A stretch of DNA of 64,000 nt from assembly GCA_020052375.1 (NCBI GenBank), contig JAGVPG010000033.1, positions 1 to 64,000 on the forward strand. The letters are read 5' to 3'. The notes below the pieces were generated by a model that saw nothing but the letters and a program-made list of their open reading frames with translations, ran no database searches and was not told where the DNA came from. The DNA comes from Actinomycetota bacterium (GTDB taxonomy: Bacteria; Actinomycetota; JAHEXW01; JAGVPG01). Below, piece by piece: positions 19,570 through 28,378 of this stretch; position 1 is the first letter of the stretch, and every line of letters begins with the position of its first letter. Position numbers and translations under genes: made by a program.

Positions 19570-20850
19570 ATGAAAAAGACGATCCTGCTTTACTGTCCGC
19601 CGCCGACGACCAATAAGCCGTCGACCAGGGCGCCGCTGGCTCTTCTGGCGGTATCGTCGATGCTCGTGGGTGACGACTATGAGATCGTGATCATGCCGCG
19701 GGACCCCGGGCAACACCGGCGGATATTCAGGGATTACATGGAGAAAGCCCTTGTCTACGGCGTATCCGTGATGACCGGTCCTCAAATACGACACGCCTTG
19801 AAGTCTTCGGCGGCGGCGCGCGAGGTGTTGCCGGATATGCCGATCATATGGGGCGGCTGGCATCCTACTATCTTTCCGGAGCAGGTGGCCGCCAGCCCTT
19901 ATGTCGATATAGCCGTCACCGGCCAGGGAGAGCGCGTTTTTACGACGATAGTAGACGACCTTAGCAAAGGAAGACACGTAAAAAAAACGCTCCAGACGGC
20001 GCCGGGCGGTTTTGTCGATATAAACCGATTTCCGAGTCTACCGTATGAGATACTGAACATCGAGGACTATGTTTTCAGTGCCGAGATGGGCTCACGGACG
20101 ATAAACTACGTGTCCAGCAGAGGTTGCCCTCGCAACTGCTCGTACTGTGCTCAACAACTGGTAAGCGGCGGCAGGTGGTACGGGCTAAGTCCCGACCGGA
20201 TGATCCGGGATGTGGAGAGACTCAAGCGACGCTATGCTATCGACGGCATCCTGTTCGATGACGCGAACTTCTTCGTTGACCTAGATAGAGTCCACGATTT
20301 TGCTGAGTTGCTGGTCGAGAAGCGTATAAAGATCGGATGGGGGATGGCGAACGGGCGGCTTGAAGACTTGAAGCGCGCGGGCGATTCTTTCTGGAGACTG
20401 ATGAATCTGAGCGGGATGAAAAGCGTTTTCGTAGGTGTGGAACCGCGCTGCGGTGAATTGACGCATAGCGCTGGAAAGACATCGGGTACGCTGTTCGAAG
20501 ACAGCGTCTCCCTGGCTAAAAAGACCGCCGAAGCCGGTATAACTCTGAAACTCTCTTTGCTGGTCGGTTTTCCACCCATCGGAAAGGCTATCGTATCATT
20601 CGACGAGGAGCTTGAAGAGGCGCGGTCTTTCCTCCAGGGTTGCGCCGGTGAGAGTGACAAGTTTAAGGGCGAGGTATCGATGTTCCTGCCTTTTCCGCAT
20701 GCGCCCCTGTATAAAGCGGCCATCGACCATGGCCTTAAAGTGCCGGAAGACCTCGAGGGATGGGCGGACTGGATCCCGGACAAGACGGAGACGCCATGGC
20801 TGCCGGCGGGCGCGTTAAAGAAGATCGGGGAGATCAATGAGAAGTTTTAA
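19570..20850 (+). CDS. B12-binding-domain radical SAM protein
   Basis: GCPRNCSYC (CX3CX2C); N-terminal IIWGGWHPTIFPEQVAASPYVDIAVTGQGE. Confidence 0.9.
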   Translation: MKKTILLYCPPPTTNKPSTRAPLALLAVSSMLVGDDYEIVIMPRDPGQHRRIFRDYMEKALVYGVSVMTGPQIRHALKSSAAAREVLPDMPIIWGGWHPTIFPEQVAASPYVDIAVTGQGERVFTTIVDDLSKGRHVKKTLQTAPGGFVDINRFPSLPYEILNIEDYVFSAEMGSRTINYVSSRGCPRNCSYCAQQLVSGGRWYGLSPDRMIRDVERLKRRYAIDGILFDDANFFVDLDRVHDFAELLVEKRIKIGWGMANGRLEDLKRAGDSFWRLMNLSGMKSVFVGVEPRCGELTHSAGKTSGTLFEDSVSLAKKTAEAGITLKLSLLVGFPPIGKAIVSFDEELEEARSFLQGCAGESDKFKGEVSMFLPFPHAPLYKAAIDHGLKVPEDLEGWADWIPDKTETPWLPAGALKKIGEINEKF

Positions 20851-21862
20851 GATAGTGTTGTCCGTCCTTATCTGTATCACGCTGGCTGCCGGTATATTCT
20901 TAGCGGGATGTACTACGTCCGGCAAGCCGCGTACGAAGCTCGTCGTCCCGTCTTCTTTCACGGATGAGAAGATGAAGCCCGACGGCCATGCCGATGAAAA
21001 GATATGGAAGAAGATAAAACCGGCAAAACTGCCGACCAAGGGCGGCCCGGATGTATTTATGAGATCCGTCCATACGGATACTGATATATATTTTCTGATC
21101 GAATGGGCCGACGCGACAAAGGAGGACATCTCGAAGGTCTGGGAATTCGATGGCACCCGCTGGAAGAATGGTCCGGACCAGGATAAACTATCGATCCTTT
21201 GGGACAAGAGCGACTCGGTCGCCTATTTCGATATAAAAGGATGCGAAGCCGTTTGCCATACCGAGGATCCGGATGCAGACAAGTGGTATATGGCCACGAA
21301 CGGCCGGCGCGAAAAGACCGATCTGTGGTTTTGGATGGCAGGGATAGGCAACGTATACGGTTTCGTAAACGACAGGTTTCTGGATGATACCATCGACCCC
21401 ACGTTGCCGAAAGCAGCCCGAAAGCAGGACCGGGGAGAGGTCGGCTTCTTAAAGAACGGGTATAAAGCGCCGGTGGAAAAGATAGCGCCGACGAGGCCGA
21501 CAAAAAAGCTGGTCGAAGGGCTGACGGTGGAGTCTACACCATATCCGACAATCGATCAGATGGAGGATATAACCTCATACAGACAGTTCAAACCCGGTGA
21601 CAAGGAACCGTTCATCTATTTCTACGGCCCACCCACAGATAGCCAAGCGGACGTCTTCGGCAGGGCGAACTGGAAAGACGGCAAGTGGACTCTGGAAATG
21701 GGGCGGAAGCTTAACACCGGGCACAAGGACGATATGCCGTTCTTCGTCGACAGATCCGGTCCGAAGTTCTATATGTTCGGGCTGATGGTATCGGACCATA
21801 CGGAGCCGCCTCCGATAAAACATTACACAAGTCCTCCTGTTTCTTTGCGGATCGACCCCTAA
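20837..21862 (+). CDS. Ethylbenzene-dehydrogenase-related haem-binding lipoprotein (copy 3)
   Basis: Lipobox FLAGC; KGCEAVCH; strong similarity to copy 1. Confidence 0.8.
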   Translation: MRSFKIVLSVLICITLAAGIFLAGCTTSGKPRTKLVVPSSFTDEKMKPDGHADEKIWKKIKPAKLPTKGGPDVFMRSVHTDTDIYFLIEWADATKEDISKVWEFDGTRWKNGPDQDKLSILWDKSDSVAYFDIKGCEAVCHTEDPDADKWYMATNGRREKTDLWFWMAGIGNVYGFVNDRFLDDTIDPTLPKAARKQDRGEVGFLKNGYKAPVEKIAPTRPTKKLVEGLTVESTPYPTIDQMEDITSYRQFKPGDKEPFIYFYGPPTDSQADVFGRANWKDGKWTLEMGRKLNTGHKDDMPFFVDRSGPKFYMFGLMVSDHTEPPPIKHYTSPPVSLRIDP

Positions 21863-21874
21863 AAATAGTATAAT

Positions 21875-22576
21875 GTGAACGAAATCTCTAACCAAAAAAC
21901 GGGGGACTCTTTTTCTTTGCTCGAACACGTGATTAAAGACCTAAAGTCGATACAAGACCTCGTCCTGGTCCAAATCCGTTCGTCTTCCGATTCAATGGAT
22001 GATGATATCAGGATCATAAAAGACGGCCGTAGTGCCTGTGCTCTGCTTCTTCTTTTGACGGCCGGGCTCGGCTCTTATGATCTGGACAGGATAAAACCGG
22101 TCGGCGTGGCTCTGGAATTACTGAACCTCGGCATTAAAAAGCATTTTTCAAAAGATTCGATAGAGAATATGGGTCTGATCGTGTCGGACCATTATTTTGC
22201 CACAGCCCTGAACATAGTGGTCAAACTGGACGACAACTGGATCGTCGGGCGGTTGAGCGACGCTCTGCAGGAAGTGGCGGATGGCCAGGTGGTCAAGGAT
22301 TACTACTCCGGGCTTAAGAGCCGGTGTGCGTTCTACCAGGCGGCCTGCGATATCGGAGCCAGGTCTTCCGGGCTTCCGCGGACGCTTCGTGAAGCGGCGC
22401 TGGAATTCAGTCTTCGCCTAGGCATGGCTATGGAGGCACGGAACGAGATGTATGTACCCCAACTTGAACTTGCTGATCTTGTCAAGAAGGCATATAATGC
22501 ATTAACTGAGCTGCCGGCGCCGGCAGTCTCTGATCGTATCAAGGAGGTCACTGATGCCGTCGTTTTCTCGCAATAG
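21875..22576 (+). CDS. Degenerate polyprenyl-synthetase-fold protein lacking both Asp-rich motifs
   Basis: Collinear with 24294-25265 product (GLGSYDLDRIKPVGVALELL vs GQAGRYDLSKLMPAALAVELL) but no DDxxD; GTG start. Confidence 0.7.
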   Translation: MNEISNQKTGDSFSLLEHVIKDLKSIQDLVLVQIRSSSDSMDDDIRIIKDGRSACALLLLLTAGLGSYDLDRIKPVGVALELLNLGIKKHFSKDSIENMGLIVSDHYFATALNIVVKLDDNWIVGRLSDALQEVADGQVVKDYYSGLKSRCAFYQAACDIGARSSGLPRTLREAALEFSLRLGMAMEARNEMYVPQLELADLVKKAYNALTELPAPAVSDRIKEVTDAVVFSQ

Positions 22577-24293
22577 ACCGGATCTGATCCTGCTGCACGC
22601 ACCAAGCGTTTATGATTTTAGAAAACGGTCTATAGTCTACGGACCTGTCAGTGATCTGGTCCCCTCGACACCGATCTTCGAGATGTATCCGGTCGGCTTC
22701 TCGAGTATTGCCAGTTACATGAAGAAGCACGGTTATAATGTGCGGATCATCAACCTCGCCTTGAAGATGCTTCTAAATCCCAAATTTGATGTGGAGAAGC
22801 AGATCAAGAAGCTAAAACCGAAGATGTTCGGGATAGATCTGCATTGGATGCCTCATTGCCACGGATCTGTCGAGATAGCCCGGCTGGTTAAAAAGTACCA
22901 TCCGGATATCCCGGTCATATTCGGCGGATTCTCTTCAACCTTCTTCCATAAGGAGCTTATCGAATACCCGGAGATAGATTTCGTCATGCGGGGCGATACG
23001 ACGGAAGAGCCTATACGCATGCTGTTCGATATCATGAATAACGGCCGGGATTATTCAAAAGTCCCCAACTTGACGTGGAAAGAGAACGGGACTGTTCATG
23101 AGAATGAACTCTCGCACGTCCCGGTGAATCTGGATGGTCTGGATCTGGGATACAAAGAAGTCGTCCGGTCCGTTTGGCGGGACATGGATTTTTCCGGCGT
23201 GATGCCTTTTCATGATTGGATCCGCTATCCGATCATGGCGACGTTCGCCTGCCGCGGCTGCAACTGCAACTGCGTGTTCTGCGGCGGTTCCAACTACTGT
23301 TTCAACAACAGCATGAAACGCAAGAAGACGGCCTATCGTAGTCCTGAAGCGCTGGTCGAAGAGGCTAAGAATATATCGCGCTTATGCCGTGGTCCGATCT
23401 TTATGATCGGCGATGTCCATATCATGGGACGGGAATACGCGGAAGCGGTGATAAAGGGGCTGGCTAAGGAGAAGATAAAGAATAAGATCATCTTCGAGTT
23501 TTTTGTGCCTCCGGATAAAGACTTTTTTGACCTGGTCGACGACAATCTGACCGACTACAGTTATGAGATGTCGCTCGAGTCGCATGACGAAGAGGTGCGG
23601 AAGGCGGTCGGTAAAGGATACAGCAACACCGAGATCGAAGAGGCCATCAAGAACGCGTTATCCCATGAGAATTGTGAGCGGTTCGATCTATATTTCCTGG
23701 TCGGCCTGCCTAAGCAGACTTATCAAAAAGCCATGGATGTGGTCGAGTATTGCCGTAAGCTATACGCTTCCGTCGGTAACGATAAACGGCTTCTGACATT
23801 CGTCTCACCGCTGGCTCCGTTCCTTGATCCGGGCAGTAAAGGATTCACGAACCCGGATGAGGTCGGTTACCGTCTGTTCTACAAGACTCTTGAGGAACAC
23901 CGGCAGGCGCTTCTTAAACCGAGCTGGAAGTACATCTTGAACTATGAGACCGAGTGGATGACGCGTGACGAGATCGTCGATGTCACATATGATAGCGCTC
24001 TCGGCCTGAATGCCGTAAAACGGGACATCGGAGCAATCGACAAGAAGACGGCTGACATAACTGAAGACAGGATAATAAAGGCAAAGCGCATAATGGAACA
24101 GGTGGATGAGATAATCAAGGAATATCCGCCGGAAGAGGTGGACGCTCGCCTTTTCGAGCTTAAACACGAGGTCGACAACTCGAGTATGTCGACAGTATGT
24201 GAGAAACGCGAACTCGAATGGCCGATAGGCCTGAAGATGTTCAACTTCAAGATGCTTGAGGTAGCGAAGATCCTCATAAACCGGGGTAGTTAA
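22554..24293 (+). CDS. B12-binding-domain radical SAM protein, Cys-dense cluster site
   Basis: CRGCNCNCVFC contains CX3CX2C; FGGFSSTFFHKELIEYPEIDFVMRGDTTEEP. Confidence 0.9.
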   Translation: MPSFSRNRPDLILLHAPSVYDFRKRSIVYGPVSDLVPSTPIFEMYPVGFSSIASYMKKHGYNVRIINLALKMLLNPKFDVEKQIKKLKPKMFGIDLHWMPHCHGSVEIARLVKKYHPDIPVIFGGFSSTFFHKELIEYPEIDFVMRGDTTEEPIRMLFDIMNNGRDYSKVPNLTWKENGTVHENELSHVPVNLDGLDLGYKEVVRSVWRDMDFSGVMPFHDWIRYPIMATFACRGCNCNCVFCGGSNYCFNNSMKRKKTAYRSPEALVEEAKNISRLCRGPIFMIGDVHIMGREYAEAVIKGLAKEKIKNKIIFEFFVPPDKDFFDLVDDNLTDYSYEMSLESHDEEVRKAVGKGYSNTEIEEAIKNALSHENCERFDLYFLVGLPKQTYQKAMDVVEYCRKLYASVGNDKRLLTFVSPLAPFLDPGSKGFTNPDEVGYRLFYKTLEEHRQALLKPSWKYILNYETEWMTRDEIVDVTYDSALGLNAVKRDIGAIDKKTADITEDRIIKAKRIMEQVDEIIKEYPPEEVDARLFELKHEVDNSSMSTVCEKRELEWPIGLKMFNFKMLEVAKILINRGS

Positions 24294-25265
24294 TTGCAGC
24301 GTAAGTCCTATCCGATATCCCAGACGATCCTAACGGACCTTGCCAAAGTAGACACCGCTCTCAAAGAAGAACTTCACCGTTATAACGGTGCTTTGCAGGA
24401 GGCGGCCTCCCTTACCGTGAAAGCCGGCGGAAAAAGGCTCAGGCCGGCGCTTGTCCTGATCTGCGGGCAAGCCGGTCGGTATGACCTTAGTAAGCTGATG
24501 CCGGCGGCTTTAGCGGTCGAACTTTTGCATACGGCTACGCTTGTCCACGATGACGTATTGGATGTGAATCCTCTGCGACGGGGGCTGGAAACCGTGAATG
24601 CCAGGTGGGGATCCAAGACAGCCATCGCGACGGGGGATATGCTTCTGGGCAAGTCATTCAGCTTGATGAGCGGATCGATGAGTCCGGAGGCTGTAAAGGT
24701 GCTGGCCGAAGCCGCTCTAGACTTGAGCGCGGGTGAGATGATGCAGCAGCGATCGGTAAGAGAGCCGGATACGGGCGTAGATGAATATCTTGAAAGAGTC
24801 AGGCTTAAGACTGCTGTCTTGTTCAAAGCGAGTTGTTTCTTAGGGGTTTCTGTATCGGGAGCCGATACTATGACTGCCGAAGCGCTGGGCCGATATGGAG
24901 AACATCTGGGGATGGCGTTCCAGATCTTTGACGATGTTCTGGATATCGTGGCCGATGAGGAGATACTGGGCAAACCGGTCGGCGGGGACTTAAGAGACGG
25001 GACACCGACGTACCCGGTGATCAGCGCGTTGGGAAAAAACGGCTCTGACGTTCTACATAAGATCATGACCTGCGAGGAACCCGATGAACTCGATGTCCAG
25101 GCATCACTCGGATTCATAAAACAATGCGGTGCTATCGAAGAATCGCGGGAGTTGGCAAAGTCATATATAGATAAGTCATATACGGTGATCGAGGAGATCT
25201 CGAACAAAGGACTGAAACAGGAACTTCGTGACGTAGGACAATTCGTGATAGACCGGTATAATTGA
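24294..25265 (+). CDS. Polyprenyl diphosphate synthase
   Basis: GGKRLRP, LVHDDVLD, GDMLLGKSF, FDDVLD motifs. Confidence 0.92.
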   Translation: MQRKSYPISQTILTDLAKVDTALKEELHRYNGALQEAASLTVKAGGKRLRPALVLICGQAGRYDLSKLMPAALAVELLHTATLVHDDVLDVNPLRRGLETVNARWGSKTAIATGDMLLGKSFSLMSGSMSPEAVKVLAEAALDLSAGEMMQQRSVREPDTGVDEYLERVRLKTAVLFKASCFLGVSVSGADTMTAEALGRYGEHLGMAFQIFDDVLDIVADEEILGKPVGGDLRDGTPTYPVISALGKNGSDVLHKIMTCEEPDELDVQASLGFIKQCGAIEESRELAKSYIDKSYTVIEEISNKGLKQELRDVGQFVIDRYN

Positions 25266-25288
25266 CATAGATGGTACCCCCACCTGGA

Positions 25289-25311
25289 TCCTCCCCCTTA
25301 AAGGGGGAGGA
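25289..25311. repeat. TCCTCCCCCTT/AAGGGGGAGGA hairpin
   Basis: Self-complementary; direct reading. Confidence 0.7.
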
Positions 25312-25351
25312 ATAAAAGGAGGGGGTGTCTAGACTAGGGAGGTAGCGAAAG

Positions 25352-25912
25352 TTGGTATTACTGGATAAGACGAGGGCGGCGATATGGATCAAGGTCGGAG
25401 CGGCGCTGCTCGCGATCATATTCGTTATGAGTTTTATGCCGTTATTCCGCGGCGGTGTAGCGGCTGATTTCTTCAAGTCGATGTTCCAGTCGAACAGGCA
25501 GCCCTCGGAACAGCTAGAGCTTGCGAAACTCAAGAAAGACGTTGAAAAGAATCCCAAGGATGCCAAAGCCCTTGTCGATCTGGCCAATTATTACTATGAC
25601 CATCAAGATGCGAAGAACGCTATCACTTATTATACTAAAGCGTTGGAGATCGACCCGAACAATGTCGATGTGCGCGTAGATATGGGCGCTTCTTATTTTG
25701 CGCTTCAAAACTATGACAAAGCGCTCGAGGCCTTTCGTACGGCGACAGAGATGAAGCCCACCCATCCGCAAGCATGGTATAACATGGGCTTGGTCTTTAA
25801 GCAAAAGAACGACGTACCAAACCAGAAGTTTGCCTGGGAACGCTTCTTGGTGGTCCAACCTACCGGTGAGCAGGCAGATTCGGTACGCCAGGAGCTGGCA
25901 AAACTAAAATAG
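25352..25912 (+). CDS. Membrane-anchored TPR protein
   Basis: NAITYYTKALEIDPNNVDVRVDMGASYFALQNYDKALEAFRTATEMKP. Confidence 0.85.
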   Translation: MVLLDKTRAAIWIKVGAALLAIIFVMSFMPLFRGGVAADFFKSMFQSNRQPSEQLELAKLKKDVEKNPKDAKALVDLANYYYDHQDAKNAITYYTKALEIDPNNVDVRVDMGASYFALQNYDKALEAFRTATEMKPTHPQAWYNMGLVFKQKNDVPNQKFAWERFLVVQPTGEQADSVRQELAKLK

Positions 25913-25919
25913 GACAAAT

Positions 25920-25949
25920 TTGACACCTAAGTAACAAGGGCGTTACAAT
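25920..25949 (+). promoter_or_regulatory. Candidate promoter TTGACA-N18-TACAAT upstream of tatA
   Basis: Consensus -35/-10; GTAAC-aagggc-GTTAC dyad within spacer. Confidence 0.6.
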
Positions 25950-26011
25950 TGTTTAGTTAGTATTGAAACGCGTGTTACATGCATTTGCATCATCTGGGAG
26001 GTGAAACAGCA

Positions 26012-26275
26012 TTGTTCGGTCTTGGAATGCCTGAACTTGTCATAATCCTTGTGATCATCTTGATCATTTTTGGCCCGTCGAAGCTTCCGCAGCTGGCTAA
26101 ATCAGTCGGCCAGGGTATACGGTCTTTGAAGAAAGCGACTTCTGAAGAGGAAGAAGAGGCGAAGGAAGAAGCCGAGAAGGAAACGAAGAAGGAAAAAAAG
26201 GAAAGCAAGGAAGAGAAAGACGACGAGGTCAAGAAGGAAGAAAAAGAAGACAAAGAAGAAAAAGAAGACAAATAG
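26012..26275 (+). CDS. tatA: Twin-arginine translocase TatA
   Basis: [38 protein letters not shown] 26012 with GGGAGGTG SD preferred; Glu/Lys-rich tail. Confidence 0.9.
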   Translation: MFGLGMPELVIILVIILIIFGPSKLPQLAKSVGQGIRSLKKATSEEEEEAKEEAEKETKKEKKESKEEKDDEVKKEEKEDKEEKEDK

Positions 26276-26283
26276 AACATACC

Positions 26284-26346
26284 TCAAGCTATCGAGTCGT
26301 GTTAAGATAAAATTCGCTCAGACAGGCTGGATAGCTTGATTTTTTA
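26284..26346 (+). terminator. Terminator-like hairpin between tatA and tatC (10-bp stem, long loop, T-run)
   Basis: TCAAGCTATC (26284-26293) pairs with GATAGCTTGA (26330-26339) followed by T-run. Confidence 0.6.
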
Positions 26347-26365
26347 TCTAAGAGGTATCTACTAG

Positions 26366-27088
26366 ATGACAGATGTCAGAATGTCCTTTTTGCAACATAT
26401 CGCCGAGTTCAGACAGCGCCTTCTTGTCTGCGCGGTCGCCGTTACATTGACAGGCGCCGTCGGTTACTATTTTTCTCTGAAGCTTCTTAAGATCCTTACG
26501 ATACCGGCGGGCAAGACGCAGTTGGTCTATCTGTCTCCGCTCGAACCTTTCATGGTCAAGTTCAAGATCGCCGTCTTTTCGGGGATCGTGATGTCTCTCC
26601 CCTTACTTTTATACGAGATATTGATGTTCGTAGCTCCGGCGCTTAAAGATAGGGAAAAGAAACTCATAATGCCTTCCATCTTTTTCCTGGTGATCCTGTT
26701 CCTTTCGGGGGCGGTCTTCGGTTTCTACTACATCATGCCTGCCGGAACGCAGTGGCTTCTCAATCAAGCCGGGGGTGTCATCAAGGCGAACATCTCGGCC
26801 AGTATGTATGTGACGTATGCCGGCTGGTTCTTGATGGGCATGGGCGTCTCGTTCGAGACGCCGTTGTTTATCTTGCTCATGGTGCGGCTAGGCGTTATCA
26901 CACCGGAACAACTGGCCAAAAGCTGGCGCTATGCAGTTCTTATGATACTATTACTGGCTGCGATACTGACTCCCGACTGGAACCCCGTGACCATGATCGT
27001 TATGGCGATACCCATGCTTATTTTCTATGTAGGCAGCATACCTTTGTCCAGACTTATCCGTCCAAAACCAAAAACGCTCGAAGACTGA
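26366..27088 (+). CDS. tatC: Twin-arginine translocase TatC
   Basis: MSFLQHIAEFRQRLL; LEPFMVKFKIAVFSGIVMSLPLLLYEILMFVAPAL. Confidence 0.93.
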   Translation: MTDVRMSFLQHIAEFRQRLLVCAVAVTLTGAVGYYFSLKLLKILTIPAGKTQLVYLSPLEPFMVKFKIAVFSGIVMSLPLLLYEILMFVAPALKDREKKLIMPSIFFLVILFLSGAVFGFYYIMPAGTQWLLNQAGGVIKANISASMYVTYAGWFLMGMGVSFETPLFILLMVRLGVITPEQLAKSWRYAVLMILLLAAILTPDWNPVTMIVMAIPMLIFYVGSIPLSRLIRPKPKTLED

Positions 27089-27114
27089 TAAAACCGCAAG
27101 AAATCCCCATTTCC

Positions 27115-27172
27115 TTGACTTTCAAGCCGATGATTACTACATTGTTGACAAGATACATCAATTAAATATAAG
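27115..27172 (+). promoter_or_regulatory. Two tandem candidate promoters for the hydrogenase operon
   Basis: TTGACT-N17-TACATT (27115-27143) and TTGACA-N16-TATAAG (27145-27172). Confidence 0.55.
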
Positions 27173-27248
27173 AGTTTCGGCGAGGGAGGTGAAAGGCTCT
27201 TTCAAGCTAGTTCCTGATCCGTTCCGTTTTTAAGGAGGTGTAAGGGGA

Positions 27249-28376
27249 TTGAAAGAATCCTTAAATTCCAAGGTCAGTCGCCGGGAATTCTTAAAACTCT
27301 GCGGAGCTACAGCGACTGCTCTCGGTCTTTCTCAAAGTAGCATACCGGCGATCGCAGAGACGATCGAGAAGGCAGCCGCCAAGCCGCCGGTGATCTGGAT
27401 CCAGGCGCAGAACTGCACTGGATGCGTCATCTCATCGATCAACAGCAACCATCCGAACGCCGCTGAACTGGTCCTCGATATATTATCATTCCGATATCAT
27501 CCGAATATTATGGCAGCTTCCGGGGATCTTGCGATCAAAGCCTTGAATGATACGATCGAAAAGGAAAAAGGACGTTATATCCTTGTCTGGGAAGGTTCAG
27601 TCCCGGATAAGGAAGACGGGCTTTATTGCGCTTTCGGCGAGGACAACGGCAAGCCGATAACGGCTGTCAAGTGGCTGGAGAAGGCGGCAAGCAATGCTGC
27701 CGCCGTGATAGCGACAGGGACGTGTGCGTCCTACGGCGGGATCCCGAGGTCGAACGCCGCTGTGACCGGCGCTAAGGGGCTCCTTTTCGACGGTACGACC
27801 GCCGGCGGGGCTTACAAAGGCAGCACCCCTGTCATCAATGTCCCGGGTTGTCCGCCTAACGCGGATTGGCTGGTAGGCACGATCGCTTACTATCTGCTCT
27901 TTAAGAAAGTCCCTCCGCTTGACCAGTACAAGAGGCCGACCATGTTCTACGGCCAGTTGATCCATGACAACTGTGAAAGACGGGCGGCTTTCGAGGCCGG
28001 GTTATTTCTTGAGAAATGGGGAGATCCCGCTGCGATCGCAGCGTCCGACGGCGGGACGGCCGACCGCAACTACTGCTTGTTCAAGAAGGGTTGCAAAGGT
28101 CCCGTCACCTACTCCGACTGCCCGATCCGTCGCTGGAACTCCAGGGTCGATTGGCCTATCGGAGGACACGGGATCTGCATCGGTTGTACCCAACCGGAGT
28201 TTTATCAGGATATCTGGCCGCTATACGGTGAAGTAGACGGCGTCAACGTCTTCGGCATCGAGACTACGGCCGACATGATAGGCAAGGTGTTGGGCGTCGT
28301 CGCTGTCGTAGGGATAGGCGCACATCTTATAGGCAACATAGCGACCGGACGGGTCGGCGGCAAGGGGGGTGAGTAG
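27249..28376 (+). CDS. [NiFe] hydrogenase small subunit with Tat signal and C-terminal TM
   Basis: SRREFLK Tat motif; WIQAQNCTGC; GHGICIGCTQPEF; C-terminal hydrophobic helix. Confidence 0.95.
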   Translation: MKESLNSKVSRREFLKLCGATATALGLSQSSIPAIAETIEKAAAKPPVIWIQAQNCTGCVISSINSNHPNAAELVLDILSFRYHPNIMAASGDLAIKALNDTIEKEKGRYILVWEGSVPDKEDGLYCAFGEDNGKPITAVKWLEKAASNAAAVIATGTCASYGGIPRSNAAVTGAKGLLFDGTTAGGAYKGSTPVINVPGCPPNADWLVGTIAYYLLFKKVPPLDQYKRPTMFYGQLIHDNCERRAAFEAGLFLEKWGDPAAIAASDGGTADRNYCLFKKGCKGPVTYSDCPIRRWNSRVDWPIGGHGICIGCTQPEFYQDIWPLYGEVDGVNVFGIETTADMIGKVLGVVAVVGIGAHLIGNIATGRVGGKGGE

Positions 28377-28378
28377 TC

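Noticed and set aside
20232-20837. 201-aa minus-strand ORF
   Set aside because: Antisense to radical SAM gene
21869-21880. TATAAT directly before GTG of the dead prenyl synthase as leaderless
   Set aside because: Zero spacing does not match the six-base pattern
24380-25207. 275-aa minus-strand ORF
   Set aside because: Antisense to a clear polyprenyl synthase; Ser/Pro/Arg-rich shadow composition
27189-27233. 14-codon leader ORF (GTG, MKGSFKLVPDPFRF) before the hydrogenase small subunit
   Set aside because: SD-to-start spacing too short and no regulatory codon run; insufficient support
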